From the NCBI RefSeq assembly GCF_002975435.1, contig NZ_PCPT01000003.1, positions 1 to 64,000 of the forward strand: a stretch of DNA of 64,000 nucleotides. Direction: 5' to 3'. The notes under the pieces are model-generated. The model searched no databases. It saw only the letters and a program-made list of their open reading frames with translations, and was not told the DNA's origin. Numbering within the stretch: the first letter of the stretch is position 1; the number at the start of each line of letters is the position of its first letter. Position numbers and translations under genes: made by a program. This document shows, in pieces, positions 7,493-17,228 of this stretch. The DNA comes from Arthrobacter sp. MYb227 (lineage in GTDB: Bacteria > Actinomycetota > Actinomycetes > Actinomycetales > Micrococcaceae).

Positions 7493-8151
7493 TCGGTTCC
7501 AAGGTTGGTGGCGTTCGAGGCCCCTGCGGTCAAGGTTGCCAACCGGTCATCGAAGCTAGCAAGAATTGTTGCATCATCATTCAAGGCAATGCGCAGTGTG
7601 GCCACACGCGGTCCATAATCGGTGCCAAGTACCTGAATGCCGGTGGCACGCAAGTCATTTTCGAGTCGTCCGGCCGCCGCGTAATCGGCATCGACGCCCA
7701 AGATTCGCATGCGTTGGCGTTGAATGAGTGGGGCAGTGTCTAGGGTGCTGGACACCGATTCGGAGTAGGCACGCACCAGTCCACCGGCACCTAACAGAAT
7801 CCCGCCAAAGTAACGTACAACTACCGCAACAATGTCTGAAAGATCGGTGACCCCGGGAGCTGTTTCCCGTTTGGCCAGGGCATCAAGCATAGGGATTCCC
7901 GCGGTACCCGAGGGCTCACCATCGTCGTTGCTGCGCATTGCCATGCGGTCGGCACCCAGGATGAAGGCACTGCAATGGTGACGGGCATCGAAGTGTGTTT
8001 TGCGTAGTTCGGTGATGAGCCCGCGGGCAGCATCCTCGGTTTCGACCCGACGCAGATAGGTAATAAATCGCGAGCGCTTGATCTCCAGCTCGTGGACGTA
8101 ATCGCCATCCAGCGTTGTATAGGCCGTGGCCACCGAATCATTTAGCATCAC
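7474..8151 (-). CDS. YigZ / IMPACT-family protein (UPF0029)
   Basis: A 225-residue protein with the family hallmarks KRSRFI near the N-terminus, NDDGEPSGTAG (about residues 75-85) and VVVRYFGGILLGAGGLVRAY (about 109-128), followed by a small ferredoxin-like C-terminal domain. Bacterial members are linked to translation by homology to eukaryotic IMPACT, but their biochemical role is not settled. It is the first gene of a two-gene minus-strand unit with the methyltransferase and diverges from coaE across a gap of about 60 bases. Confidence 0.85.
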   Translation of the reverse strand: MMLNDSVATAYTTLDGDYVHELEIKRSRFITYLRRVETEDAARGLITELRKTHFDARHHCSAFILGADRMAMRSNDDGEPSGTAGIPMLDALAKRETAPGVTDLSDIVAVVVRYFGGILLGAGGLVRAYSESVSSTLDTAPLIQRQRMRILGVDADYAAAGRLENDLRATGIQVLGTDYGPRVATLRIALNDDATILASFDDRLATLTAGASNATNLGTEWVDLR

Positions 8152-8211
8152 CGACCCAGTCTAGTGTTTTGCTTCGGTGAGTGCCCGTTGGTCCTCGGTA
8201 TGCTTGGACAC

Positions 8212-8817
8212 ATGCTCAATGTTGGTCTGACCGGCGGAATCGCCGCAGGTAAATCCGCTGTTGCCACCCGGCTCAAAGAACTAGGTGCGGTACTCATCGA
8301 CGCCGATGCCATTGCCCGGGCCGTTGTAGAACCCGGAACGCCCGGGCTAGATGCCGTGGTTGAAGCCTTCGGCCCACAGATTCTTGGTCCGGATGGTTCC
8401 CTTGACCGTCCCTCCCTCGGTGCGCTGGTTTTTGCCGATGAGCTGTCGCGAGCGAAACTGAACTCGATCGTCCACCCGCTGGTGCGCGCCCAAGCTCTGG
8501 CACTGCGTGAGGCCGCCGCCCCGGACGCCGTCGTGGTTCAAGACATTCCCTTGCTGGTAGAAACAGGGCAGGCCAGCGACTTTGATGTGGTCTTGGTGGT
8601 TGCCGCACCCTTGACCGAGCGACTACGCCGGATGACCGAAGATCGCGGCATGTCCGTGGCCGATGCCCAGGCACGCATTGATGCCCAGGCCACCGATGGA
8701 CAGCGTGCCGCGGTGGCCGATGAAATCATCGACAATTCTGGAACTCTCGAGCAGCTTCGCGACCGCGTCGATGAGATCTGGGAAAAGCTTGCTGGGGCGG
8801 CCCACGATGGCAGCTGA
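8212..8817 (+). CDS. coaE: dephospho-CoA kinase
   Basis: CoaE phosphorylates the 3'-hydroxyl of the ribose in dephospho-CoA, the last step of coenzyme A synthesis. The 201-residue protein begins MLNVGLTGGIAAGKS, a P-loop placed at residues 7-15 as in other CoaE proteins, and keeps DADAIAR and the lid-region Arg pattern (LRRMTEDRGMS). The frame is open back to 8164, but the ATG at 8212 gives the standard N-terminus and lies seven bases after TATGCT (8199-8204), a leaderless arrangement. The following small membrane-protein gene overlaps its end by 11 bases, making coaE the head of a short operon. Confidence 0.92.
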   Translation: MLNVGLTGGIAAGKSAVATRLKELGAVLIDADAIARAVVEPGTPGLDAVVEAFGPQILGPDGSLDRPSLGALVFADELSRAKLNSIVHPLVRAQALALREAAAPDAVVVQDIPLLVETGQASDFDVVLVVAAPLTERLRRMTEDRGMSVADAQARIDAQATDGQRAAVADEIIDNSGTLEQLRDRVDEIWEKLAGAAHDGS

Positions 8818-9160
8818 ACCTAAATATACAAAGGATGAGCTGCGCATCATGTTGGAGGGCGAAGAGATTCGCGCCGCCAAGGAGATACACCGCATCAAGC
8901 TTGCTTGGCTGATCGCCGGGGCATCAATACTGTTGGCAACCGTGCTCTGGCTCTTCTTTGGTGGGCGCGAACAATTCGTCTCACGAGACTCGGGTTACGA
9001 TGCAACGGTGCTGATCCCCGCCTGGCTTGCATTGATCGGGATCATTGCCGCAACCATTGCTGCGGTACTTTTCATGATGCGCGCCATGCGTGCCTCGCTA
9101 GGAAATATTGTCGAACGCGATGTTCGAGCACATCAACGCCGTACCGGAAGACGTAAGTGA
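8807..9160 (+). CDS. small two-helix membrane protein
   Basis: A 117-residue protein starting at the ATG at 8807 inside the end of coaE. Two hydrophobic segments, roughly residues 31-47 (LAWLIAGASILLATVLWLF) and 69-92 (LIPAWLALIGIIAATIAAVL), are separated by a short loop; the termini are charged, with a basic RRTGRRK tail. No known domain is recognisable. It is translationally coupled on both sides: 11-base overlap with coaE and a 4-base overlap with the next gene. Confidence 0.7.
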   Translation: MAAEPKYTKDELRIMLEGEEIRAAKEIHRIKLAWLIAGASILLATVLWLFFGGREQFVSRDSGYDATVLIPAWLALIGIIAATIAAVLFMMRAMRASLGNIVERDVRAHQRRTGRRK

Positions 9161-9603
9161 ACACCTCTCTGATCGCCGAATCATTCATCCTCAACCAGGC
9201 CGGCAACGGTGCCTCCGCGCACTTGGTGTCCATCCAACGCGATCCCGATCGAGCGGCCCTGCTGCGGGGGACACGGGGAAGCGTTCAGCTTCGTTATCAC
9301 TCGTTGCAGCTGATCCCCGTTGATTTGATTGACGACGTGCCAGGGATTTGGCGGGCCCTGCTCGATGCACTCGAGGCCTTCCTCGCCACGGGAGAAGCCG
9401 AGGTTTCCTACCCAACCCTGGAGGCCACCATTTTGATGACTGGCGGCGGTTCATTGACCAAGTTCACTGCCGGAAAGGTCCGCCACATCGTTGAGTTGGA
9501 CCTGCTGATCGATGGCATTCTCAGCGGCGCTACGGAGTACTTTAGCTTCGCCCGAGAAGATTACGGTGCGGATCTGGCGCGTATTGCAGCTTTGCGCGGG
9601 TGA
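9157..9603 (+). CDS. hypothetical protein, tandem paralogue 1
   Basis: A 148-residue soluble protein of unknown function starting with GTG within GTGA, overlapping the previous stop. It aligns with the next gene through most of its length: GSVQLRYHSLQLIPVDL / [17 protein letters not shown], then GIWRALLDALEAFLATG / [17 protein letters not shown], and GATEYFSFAR / [11 protein letters not shown] see no catalytic motif. The pair most likely arose by local duplication. Confidence 0.65.
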   Translation: MNTSLIAESFILNQAGNGASAHLVSIQRDPDRAALLRGTRGSVQLRYHSLQLIPVDLIDDVPGIWRALLDALEAFLATGEAEVSYPTLEATILMTGGGSLTKFTAGKVRHIVELDLLIDGILSGATEYFSFAREDYGADLARIAALRG

Positions 9604-9612
9604 ACTTTTGCC

Positions 9613-10179
9613 GTGAAGGGACAAGACCAAGCCTGTGAAACCGAGACGTTTCTGCTCATCCCGCATACCGTGACGGCTCTTGCGGAGCTCGCCGCGGGGC
9701 CCGATCAGTACCTGGTATCGGTCGACGCGGAGCCCAAAGGTGCAGCGAAAATTTGGTTCGATCGGGCGGCAAGAAACCCGTTCGGGGGCGCCGGGTGCGT
9801 CCACATACGGTATTTCGAAGAGCAACTCATCCCGCTCGAGCTATGGGATGACACGGTGGGGATCTGGGATGCCCTACTTGACGCGATGGAAGGTTTCCTA
9901 GCCACAGGCGTAGGTCGCGGCAATTTCTCCCCGGAGTTCTCGCTGGTGGGCAGCATCCATGCTGCAAGTTTTTCGGCCCATGGAGTTTCACATCAAGTCG
10001 ACCCACTCGAATTGATTCCCGCTGTGCTTGACGGTGCCCAACGATATTTCAGCTGGATTGAAAACATGGTGGGCCGTAGTTATCCCGAAATAATCGAACG
10101 TATCCAGACAATGACCGTTTCGCTGAATTCATTCAGCCCAACGCGAGCAGTCACCAAAGAGTCACACCCCAGGGCGTAG
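9613..10179 (+). CDS. hypothetical protein, tandem paralogue 2
   Basis: A 188-residue relative of the preceding gene with an N-terminal extension and about 25 extra residues at the C-terminus. Conserved blocks shared with its neighbour are listed there. It starts with GTG, ten bases after the previous stop, and has no obvious ribosome-binding site. No domain recognised. It ends ten bases before uvrB, but uvrB appears to have its own leaderless promoter within the end of this gene. Confidence 0.6.
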   Translation: MKGQDQACETETFLLIPHTVTALAELAAGPDQYLVSVDAEPKGAAKIWFDRAARNPFGGAGCVHIRYFEEQLIPLELWDDTVGIWDALLDAMEGFLATGVGRGNFSPEFSLVGSIHAASFSAHGVSHQVDPLELIPAVLDGAQRYFSWIENMVGRSYPEIIERIQTMTVSLNSFSPTRAVTKESHPRA

Positions 10180-10189
10180 CCTAGGGTGT

Positions 10190-12292
10190 ATGAGTCTTGC
10201 GCAGCAGATTAACCGCGTTGTAGCCCCGTTCGAGGTCATTAGCGAGTTCACCCCCGCCGGTGATCAGCCAGCGGCCATCAAGGAACTCACCGAACGCATT
10301 AATGCCGGTGAGAAGGACGTGGTGCTGCTCGGTGCCACCGGTACCGGCAAGTCCGCGACCACCGCCTGGCTCATCGAACAAGTTCAGCGCCCCACGCTGG
10401 TGATGGTGCAGAACAAGACGCTTGCCGCGCAGCTGGCCAATGAGTTCCGTGAACTGCTGCCCAACAACGCCGTCGAGTACTTCGTCTCCTACTACGACTA
10501 CTACCAGCCCGAGGCCTACGTGCCGCAGACCGATACCTTCATCGAAAAGGACTCCTCGATCAACGAGGAGGTCGAACGCCTGCGCCACTCGGCCACCAAT
10601 GCGCTGCTGACCCGCCGCGATGTCATAGTTGTCGCCACCGTCTCCTGCATCTACGGTCTGGGCACCCCCGAGGAATACGTGGCGGGCATGGTCACCCTGA
10701 AGAAGGGGATGGAGCTGAACCGCGACGATTTGCTGCGCAAGTTCGTCTCCATGCAGTACGCCCGCAATGACATGGACTTCCACCGCGGCACCTTCCGGGT
10801 GCGCGGGGACACCGTGGAAATCATCCCGATGTACGAGGAGCAGGCGCTGCGCGTCGAGTTCTTCGGCGACGAAATTGAATCGATCCACACGCTGCACCCG
10901 GTCACCGGAGAGGTGATCCGCGAGGAAAACGAGATGTACGTGTTCCCCGCCAGCCACTATGTTGCGGGCCCGGAGCGCATGAACCGCGCCATCACCGACA
11001 TCGAGGACGAGTTGCGTGATCGCCTGGCCGTACTGGAAAACCAGAACAAGTTGGTCGAGGCTCAGCGCCTGCGCATGCGCACGACTTATGATCTGGAAAT
11101 GATGGAGCAGATGGGGTTCTGCAACGGCATCGAAAACTATTCACGGCACATCGATGATCGCGAATCCGGCACCGCCCCGCACTGTTTGATCGATTACTTC
11201 CCGGATGACTTCCTGCTGGTCATCGACGAATCCCACGTCACCGTCCCACAGATCGGTGCGATGTATGAGGGGGACATGTCGCGCAAGCGCACCCTTGTAG
11301 AACACGGCTTCCGGCTGCCCAGTGCGATGGACAACCGCCCGCTGAAGTGGGACGAATTCCTCGAACGCATCGGCCAGACGGTGTATCTTTCGGCAACTCC
11401 GGGCAAGTACGAGCTGGGCAAGGCCGACGGCGTGGTGCAGCAGATCATTCGTCCCACCGGCCTGATCGACCCGGAAATCATCGTCAAACCCACCAAGGGA
11501 CAGATCGACGATTTGCTCGACGAGATCCGTGTGCGCGTGGAGCGCAACGAGCGAATCCTTGTCACAACGTTGACCAAGCGCATGGCCGAGGACCTCACCG
11601 ACTACTTCACCGAGCACGGGGTGCGGGTGCAGTACCTGCACTCGGATGTTGACACGCTGCGCCGTGTTGAGCTGCTGCGCGAGTTACGCATGGGCCTGTT
11701 CGATGTGCTGGTGGGCATTAACCTGCTCCGCGAGGGCCTCGATCTGCCCGAAGTCTCGCTCGTTGCCATCCTTGACGCGGATAAGCAGGGCTTCCTGCGT
11801 TCGGCAACCTCGCTGATTCAGACCATTGGCCGTGCCGCACGAAACGTCGACGGGCAGGTGCATATGTATGGGGATAAGATCACCGATGCCATGGCCAAAG
11901 CCATCGACGAGACAAACCGCCGCCGCGAGGTGCAGCAGAAGTACAACAAGGACCACGGCGTGGACCCGCAGCCGCTGCGCAAAAAGATCGCCGACATCAC
12001 CGATTCGCTGGCCCGTGAGGATGCCGACACCCAAGAGCTACTGAATAACCAGCGGCTGGCCAAGAACGCCAAGCGCTCCTCCGCGGGAACGAAGAAGGCA
12101 CACGATGCCGTGCGTGCCGACGGCTTGGCGGCCGCGCCTGCCGAAAATCTAGTGGACATGATCAGCCAGATGACCGAGCAGATGCATGCCGCGGCCGCCG
12201 AACTTCACTTTGAAGTTGCCGCACGTTTGCGCGACGAGGTCTCGGAGCTGAAGAAGGAGTTGCGGCAGATGAAGAACGCGGGCCACGCATAA
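10190..12292 (+). CDS. uvrB: excinuclease ABC subunit B
   Basis: UvrB is the damage-verifying helicase-like subunit of nucleotide excision repair; it is loaded by UvrA and recruits UvrC. The 700-residue protein carries Walker [12 protein letters not shown] (about residue 45), the beta-hairpin [12 protein letters not shown] that clamps DNA, helicase motifs V-VI ([22 protein letters not shown]) and a C-terminal UVR coiled coil for UvrC binding (about residues 655-690). The ATG at 10190 lies seven bases after TAGCCT (10177-10182), consistent with a leaderless transcript. uvrA and uvrC are elsewhere in the window at separate loci. I see no LexA-like box here, unlike at uvrA. Confidence 0.97.
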   Translation: MSLAQQINRVVAPFEVISEFTPAGDQPAAIKELTERINAGEKDVVLLGATGTGKSATTAWLIEQVQRPTLVMVQNKTLAAQLANEFRELLPNNAVEYFVSYYDYYQPEAYVPQTDTFIEKDSSINEEVERLRHSATNALLTRRDVIVVATVSCIYGLGTPEEYVAGMVTLKKGMELNRDDLLRKFVSMQYARNDMDFHRGTFRVRGDTVEIIPMYEEQALRVEFFGDEIESIHTLHPVTGEVIREENEMYVFPASHYVAGPERMNRAITDIEDELRDRLAVLENQNKLVEAQRLRMRTTYDLEMMEQMGFCNGIENYSRHIDDRESGTAPHCLIDYFPDDFLLVIDESHVTVPQIGAMYEGDMSRKRTLVEHGFRLPSAMDNRPLKWDEFLERIGQTVYLSATPGKYELGKADGVVQQIIRPTGLIDPEIIVKPTKGQIDDLLDEIRVRVERNERILVTTLTKRMAEDLTDYFTEHGVRVQYLHSDVDTLRRVELLRELRMGLFDVLVGINLLREGLDLPEVSLVAILDADKQGFLRSATSLIQTIGRAARNVDGQVHMYGDKITDAMAKAIDETNRRREVQQKYNKDHGVDPQPLRKKIADITDSLAREDADTQELLNNQRLAKNAKRSSAGTKKAHDAVRADGLAAAPAENLVDMISQMTEQMHAAAAELHFEVAARLRDEVSELKKELRQMKNAGHA

Positions 12293-12344
12293 ACCCCACG
12301 GCTGTTCATGAGACTGAAACATGCATGGGTTAGACTATTTCAAG

Positions 12345-12455
12345 CGTAGGGGAGTATCCCACTTGTGCTGTGATCGTCAACACGCGAGGCATCGATGCCT
12401 CGCCGGGCGCAGCGGTCGTCCCAATCTGAGCGGGCGGCGGAGAGACTTGCGGTAA
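12345..12455 (+). promoter_or_regulatory. yybP-ykoY-type manganese riboswitch candidate
   Basis: The 190-base leader of the TerC-family gene contains the landmarks of the yybP-ykoY aptamer in order: AGGGGAGTAT at 12348-12357, CGTCAACACG near 12376, a GC-rich variable hairpin (GCGAGGCATCGATGCCTCGC), then CTGAGCG...GAGAGACTTGCGG ending near 12452. This class senses Mn2+ and very often precedes TerC/Alx-type membrane proteins. Identification is by eye; a covariance search (Rfam RF00080) would decide. The expression platform probably involves the ribosome-binding site at about 12473. Confidence 0.7.
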
Positions 12456-12485
12456 TTTCACGTACCCCGTTTGAAAGGCCCCACA

Positions 12486-13514
12486 TTGGGAAACCACGGC
12501 TTGTCGCTGCAGTTTGAGATTATCTCACTGTCGGCACTTTGCATCATTCTTCTTCTTGACCTGCTGTATGTTGTCAAGAAACCACACGAACCATCGATGA
12601 AGGAATCGGGCCTCTGGGTCGGTTTCTACGTCACCCTCGCCCTGATCTTTGGCGGCGTTGTTTGGTGGCAGGCGGGACCGGAGATCGGTCAGCAATTCAT
12701 CGCCGGCTGGGTCACCGAATACTCCCTGAGTATCGATAACCTGTTCGTCTTCATCATCATCATGGCCCGCTTCTCGGTACCACGTAAGTACCAGCAAGAA
12801 GTGCTGATGTTCGGTATCATCATCGCGCTGATCCTGCGCGGCATCTTCATCATCCTCGGTGCCGCAGTCATTGAGAACTACTCGTGGGTGTTCTACATCT
12901 TCGGTGCGTTCCTGCTGTTCACCGCCTGGAAGCAGGCCACCGATAAGGGTGAAGACGAGTCTGATGGCGCCAATAGCGGCATCGTTTACAAGCTGACCAA
13001 GAACCTGCCGATCTCCAAGGAATACGACGGCAACAAGCTGCGTACCACCATCAATGGCAAGAAGATGTTCACCCCGATGGTCATGGTCTTCATTACCATT
13101 GGCATGACCGACCTGCTCTTCGCGGTCGACTCCATCCCAGCCATCTTCGGCCTGACCCAGTCCCCGTTCATCGTGTTCACCGCGAACTTGTTCGCCCTGA
13201 TGGGTCTGCGCCAGCTGTACTTCCTGCTCGGTGGCCTGATGGATCGCCTGATCTACCTCAAGCACGCACTGTCGATCATCCTGGCCTTCATCGGTATCAA
13301 GCTGGTCTTCCACGCGATGCATGTCAACGAGCTTCCGTTCATCAACGGTGGCGAGCCGATCCTCTGGGTTCCGGACTTCTCCATCACCGTCTCGCTGGTC
13401 GTCATCCTGGGCACCGTGGTCATCGCCACCGTTGCTTCCCTGTTGTCTCCGGCAGGCCGCCGCGCCGCAGCAGAGCAGAAGGCCACTGCCGCAGCAAAGA
13501 AGGATTCCGAGTAA
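12486..13514 (+). CDS. TerC-family integral membrane protein (Alx-like, probable Mn2+ exporter)
   Basis: A TerC/Alx protein of about 342 residues with seven to nine membrane spans. Family marks are the WVTEYSLSIDNLFVF segment (about residue 80) and the MTDLLFAVDSIPAIFGLTQ segment (about 211), whose acidic residues lie in the membrane and are thought to bind the metal. Relatives controlled by manganese riboswitches export Mn2+. The start is probably the TTG at 12486: GAAAGG stands seven bases before it, and the upstream TTG at 12471 lacks such a site. The tail is Ala/Lys-rich. An inverted repeat CGGAGGC...GCCTCCG (13539-13576) after the stop may help termination but has no U-tract. Confidence 0.88.
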   Translation: MGNHGLSLQFEIISLSALCIILLLDLLYVVKKPHEPSMKESGLWVGFYVTLALIFGGVVWWQAGPEIGQQFIAGWVTEYSLSIDNLFVFIIIMARFSVPRKYQQEVLMFGIIIALILRGIFIILGAAVIENYSWVFYIFGAFLLFTAWKQATDKGEDESDGANSGIVYKLTKNLPISKEYDGNKLRTTINGKKMFTPMVMVFITIGMTDLLFAVDSIPAIFGLTQSPFIVFTANLFALMGLRQLYFLLGGLMDRLIYLKHALSIILAFIGIKLVFHAMHVNELPFINGGEPILWVPDFSITVSLVVILGTVVIATVASLLSPAGRRAAAEQKATAAAKKDSE

Positions 13515-13631
13515 CCACCGGTATCTTTAGCTATTTTTCGGAGGCTCACATCCAGCATTGGGGGTGCGGGCCTCCGCGCCGTTTAAAGCGAGATGAAGAT
13601 ATAAGACGTCCCACGTTGCTAAACTTGCGCG

Positions 13632-14963
13632 GTGACTACATCTGACAAGCCGGCGCTCAAACCTACTGCAACCCGTGCCGCGGCACAACGGCGAGTTGTT
13701 GCAACGCTATCCGCGTCCCAATTGCTTTCAGGCATTGGCAATGGTGCAGGTCTTGCTATCGGGTCCCTGATGGCTGTTGAACTTACCGGTTCCAACGCGT
13801 TTGCCGGGGCAGCAACCACGGCCATCTCGGTGGCGGGAGCGGTCAGTGCGCTACCGCTCGCCTCGCTTGCCGTGCGCAAGGGTCGGCGCATCGCGTTGTC
13901 CACTGGTTATTTTTTGGCAGCCATCGGTGCCGTGCTGATGATGCTTGCCCCGGTGAGTCAAAGTTTTGCGGTGCTCATGCTGGGCGCTGCGCTGCTGGGT
14001 GTGGGTTCTGCGGCTAACTTGCAGGCGCGCTTTGCCGCCACTGACCTGGCCGACGATGCAACACGTGGGCGCGATCTGGGTCTTGTGGTCTGGGCCATCA
14101 CCATTGGCGCGGTTGCCGGGCCAAACCTCATTGGACCGGGATCCGTGCTGGGCGAAAAGATTGGCTTACCACCAATGAGTGGGCCGTTCCTGTTTTCGCT
14201 GGCCGGCATGTTGCTGGCAATACTTGTCTTGAATATTGGTTTGCGTCCGGATCCCATTGTGCTGGCACGTTCCTTCGATGAAACTGCGGGGCATGTTCCC
14301 ACCAAACCGAGGGTTGGTCGTAATCGCGGATCACTGATTGAAGGGATTTCCGCCGCGCGTCAGTCACCGGGTGCCACGCTAGGTATCGCCACCATCGTCG
14401 TGGCGCACCTGGTGATGGTGGGAGTCATGTCGATGACCCCGGTGCACCTCAAGGATCTTGCGGCAACCCCGGGGCATGCAATGCACGGCGGTACCAGCGA
14501 CATCTTGATTGTCATTGGTTTTACCATTTCACTGCATATTGCTGGCATGTATGCGCTGTCGCCAGTTATAGGATCATTGGGAGATAAAATCGGGCTGATC
14601 CGCATGATGCTCGGCTCCCAGCTGGTTCTGGTGGCCGCGGTGTTGGTCTCCGGCATTGGCGCGAACTCGCAGGCAGCGGTGACCACCGGGCTGGTCTTGC
14701 TGGGGTTGGGTTGGTCGATGGCAACTGTGTCCGGCTCGGCGTTCCTGGCCGGACGAGTTGCTCGTGAGCGTCGAGTGCTGGTGCAGGGAGTATCGGACAC
14801 TCTGATGGGCGTTGCCGGTGCGTTGGGCGCCGCCGGTTCCGGACTATTGCTAGCCTGGTTGGGATTTGCCGGGCTTGGTTACCTCTGCTTGATCTTCATT
14901 GTGATTGTCACAATTTTCTGTATCCGCGAATTAGGAACGCAACGCTCCCGCAGCGCGGCCTAG
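13632..14963 (+). CDS. major facilitator superfamily transporter
   Basis: A 443-residue protein with about twelve hydrophobic segments and a central charged loop near residues 200-240, the normal MFS layout. The loop between helices 2 and 3 has VRKGRRIALSTGY, a form of the GxxxDRxGRR signature. Substrate is not evident; overall the sequence is like actinobacterial drug/metabolite exporters. The GTG start lies six bases after TAAACT (13620-13625), suggesting a leaderless message. Its stop overlaps that of the convergent SDR gene by four bases. Confidence 0.8.
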   Translation: MTTSDKPALKPTATRAAAQRRVVATLSASQLLSGIGNGAGLAIGSLMAVELTGSNAFAGAATTAISVAGAVSALPLASLAVRKGRRIALSTGYFLAAIGAVLMMLAPVSQSFAVLMLGAALLGVGSAANLQARFAATDLADDATRGRDLGLVVWAITIGAVAGPNLIGPGSVLGEKIGLPPMSGPFLFSLAGMLLAILVLNIGLRPDPIVLARSFDETAGHVPTKPRVGRNRGSLIEGISAARQSPGATLGIATIVVAHLVMVGVMSMTPVHLKDLAATPGHAMHGGTSDILIVIGFTISLHIAGMYALSPVIGSLGDKIGLIRMMLGSQLVLVAAVLVSGIGANSQAAVTTGLVLLGLGWSMATVSGSAFLAGRVARERRVLVQGVSDTLMGVAGALGAAGSGLLLAWLGFAGLGYLCLIFIVIVTIFCIRELGTQRSRSAA

Positions 14964-15943
14964 AGCAGGTCAAACTTCTTGAGCGACAGCACGGTTTCTA
15001 CCAGTGAGTCGCCCACAGGCCGTGGATTCCAACCTAATATTCGTTCGGCCTTCGCACTGCTCACATGTTTGACGACGCCAAGACGTGGCACCAAGTCGGT
15101 AAGCTCCGGCATCCACCGCGCAGCTACCCGGATCAAGATATCGGGCAAGCTCCGGGTGGGGATCTTAGAACCCAGCCGGCCCCGCAGGATCTGCCCCATT
15201 TCTTGCATCGAGATGGCATCACCCGATGTTGCAAGAAAACGTTGCCTAGCACCCTGCACAGAACTCATGGCGAGCACATGCAAATCTGCAACATCTCGCA
15301 CATCAACTAGTGGCAAGGAAATCTTAGGAAGCCCCGGCATCCCACCGGAAACCATGCGTTGTACAAGCCGGATCGATGTGGAAAGCCGTGGACCGAGTAC
15401 CGGTCCGATGATTGCCACGGGATTGATGGTAGCTAGTTCCATCCCGGCGCCAGCACCGGCAACAAAATCCCAGGCCGCCCGCTCGGCAAGCGTCTTAGAT
15501 TTTGGGTAAGCCCCAATCTCCGCCTCCGGGTTAGACCAGTCGGCCTCGGTGAAAATTCCCGGATGCGGGTCATTGCCGTACCCGATGGCGGCAAATGAAG
15601 AGGTCAACACCACGCGTTTGACCCCCGCGGCAAGGGCTACCCGAAGCACACGCAGGGCGCCCTCCCTAGCCGGGATCATGAGGTCATCCTCGTGCTCTGG
15701 AACCACGAGGGGGAAGAGCGATGCGGTGTGCAGGACAAAGTCACATCCGGCAACAGCCTCATCCCACCCGGCATCGTTGGTAAGCTCAGCGGCGAAAACC
15801 TGAACCCCGGCAGGGGTAGCAGTGCCCTTGTCGGGGTCGCGCACGGTTGTGCGAACCCTATAGCCCTGGGCCAATAACGCGTTGATGCAGTGCGCACCAA
15901 GGACACCGGATCCTCCGGTGACCAAAACTAGTTCGTTACTCAC
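14960..15943 (-). CDS. extended SDR, NAD(P)-dependent reductase/epimerase
   Basis: A 327-residue Rossmann-fold protein of the extended short-chain dehydrogenase family, closest in pattern to dihydroflavonol-4-reductase-like aldehyde/ketone reductases. The N-terminal nucleotide motif is TGGSGVLGAHC (residues 9-19); Ser-Tyr-Lys is seen as SSFAAIGYG and YPKSK (about 150). The basic residues in TTVRDPDKG after the second strand favour NADPH. Substrate unknown. The GTG start is seven bases downstream of TAGTTT on the minus strand, a leaderless configuration separate from the S33 peptidase gene upstream. Confidence 0.8.
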   Translation of the reverse strand: MSNELVLVTGGSGVLGAHCINALLAQGYRVRTTVRDPDKGTATPAGVQVFAAELTNDAGWDEAVAGCDFVLHTASLFPLVVPEHEDDLMIPAREGALRVLRVALAAGVKRVVLTSSFAAIGYGNDPHPGIFTEADWSNPEAEIGAYPKSKTLAERAAWDFVAGAGAGMELATINPVAIIGPVLGPRLSTSIRLVQRMVSGGMPGLPKISLPLVDVRDVADLHVLAMSSVQGARQRFLATSGDAISMQEMGQILRGRLGSKIPTRSLPDILIRVAARWMPELTDLVPRLGVVKHVSSAKAERILGWNPRPVGDSLVETVLSLKKFDLL

Positions 15944-15953
15944 ATGCCTGAAA

Positions 15954-17228
15954 CTACTCCGCGTTGTTGGTCATTTCTAGTAGTTTGTTAAAGATCATCG
16001 GGCCATCATCACCGATTCCGTCGTGATGGAACTCGTCGGTTTCCCAGACCCGCAGGCCCGCTACGGCTGCAGCGGTTTCGAGTGAGAGATCCCGATCAAC
16101 ATAGACATCGTCCGTATATACGGCCGCTGCCACCGGAACCGTATTTTCCGCTAGAACCTCGCGGTCATAGAGCGGGGCCCAGCCCCAATGTTCGGCCACG
16201 ATCCGTGCTGTTTCCTCCAAGGGGCGCAACACCGGATCTTCTTCGAAGTACCAGCGGTACACCATTTCCCCGGTGAGCAACGGGACCTCGGCTGTGGGAG
16301 AGAAGGCCGGAAATTCTTCCAGCACCGCCTCGGCCGCCCAATTGGTTGCCTCGCCCTGCCCGTAGATTGATTCGTGCATCAGGGCATAGAGTGGGTTGCT
16401 CACTCGATCTGCCTGTTCCTGCACCTCGGCCAGGAAGGTATCGGAGAGTCGTTGTCCACCGGGGGTTGGCACAAAGACTCCCTCAAACACGGTATGCAGC
16501 AGATGCACCCGGGTGTTTCCGCCCAGGTACTGGCCCAGCATCTGCACCATGGGAACCGTCAGCACACGCCCATTGGGCAGATGCTCAACCGTGTGGCGCA
16601 GGTGGGTGATGATCTTGGCCAGCACCTCACGGTCCAGCGGGTACCAGGCGAAGTACTCTTCGTTGCGTGCTGCCATGCGTGCATAGGTTGCGCGGTACAC
16701 GGTGCGTGCATCGGCACTCAGCGAGGCGAGCCCACCGGTAATCAGACAACGGTCAAGGGACTGCGGGGCCATTGAAAGGTAGCTCAGCGTGCAAAAACCG
16801 CCGTAGCTTTGGCCAAAGGTGCTCCACGTTTCGATACCCAGAGCCTCACGGATCACTTCGGCATCACGCACAATCGAATCGGCGCGGAAATGTATCAGGT
16901 AGGAGGCCTGCGCCGCGGCATCTCCACGCAGCGGAAGCGTTTGGCGGTTGGCCGGGGTGCTCAACCCGGTGCCGCGCTGATCCAGCAGCAGGACGCGGAA
17001 AGTCTTGGTGGCCTCGGCCAACCAGCCGGAGAGCGACCCCGGACGCGGAGACTTACCGCCCGGGCCACCTTGTAAGAACAGCAACCACGGAAGGGTGGTC
17101 GGGTCCTCATGTTCGGTAGAGGCCACTTCGCGGGCGAAGACTGTGATGCTCTCACCCTGCGGCTTGTGGTGATCCAGCGGGACCAGAAAATAATGTTCTG
17201 TGGTGTTCATACCGCGAAAGACGCTCAT
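15954..17228 (-). CDS. alpha/beta hydrolase, S33 proline iminopeptidase type
   Basis: A 424-residue member of peptidase family S33. The oxyanion segment LFLQGGPGG (about residues 50-58), the nucleophile elbow GQSYGG (about 138-143) and a C-terminal His in DEFHHDGIGDDG are as in proline iminopeptidases, which release N-terminal proline from peptides. At this length it belongs to the larger subgroup that binds longer substrates. No signal peptide is visible, so it is likely cytoplasmic. It overlaps the upstream GNAT gene by four bases (ATGA), so the two form an operon. Confidence 0.85.
   Translation of the reverse strand: MSVFRGMNTTEHYFLVPLDHHKPQGESITVFAREVASTEHEDPTTLPWLLFLQGGPGGKSPRPGSLSGWLAEATKTFRVLLLDQRGTGLSTPANRQTLPLRGDAAAQASYLIHFRADSIVRDAEVIREALGIETWSTFGQSYGGFCTLSYLSMAPQSLDRCLITGGLASLSADARTVYRATYARMAARNEEYFAWYPLDREVLAKIITHLRHTVEHLPNGRVLTVPMVQMLGQYLGGNTRVHLLHTVFEGVFVPTPGGQRLSDTFLAEVQEQADRVSNPLYALMHESIYGQGEATNWAAEAVLEEFPAFSPTAEVPLLTGEMVYRWYFEEDPVLRPLEETARIVAEHWGWAPLYDREVLAENTVPVAAAVYTDDVYVDRDLSLETAAAVAGLRVWETDEFHHDGIGDDGPMIFNKLLEMTNNAE

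Noticed and set aside
10181-10957. 258-codon minus-strand frame inside uvrB
   Set aside because: Antisense shadow of a conserved gene; Val/Gly/His-rich without motifs.
12525-13322. 265-codon minus-strand frame inside the TerC gene
   Set aside because: Rich in Asp, Glu, His and Gln, as expected for the reverse of a hydrophobic-protein gene; the plus strand has the TerC motifs and a riboswitch.
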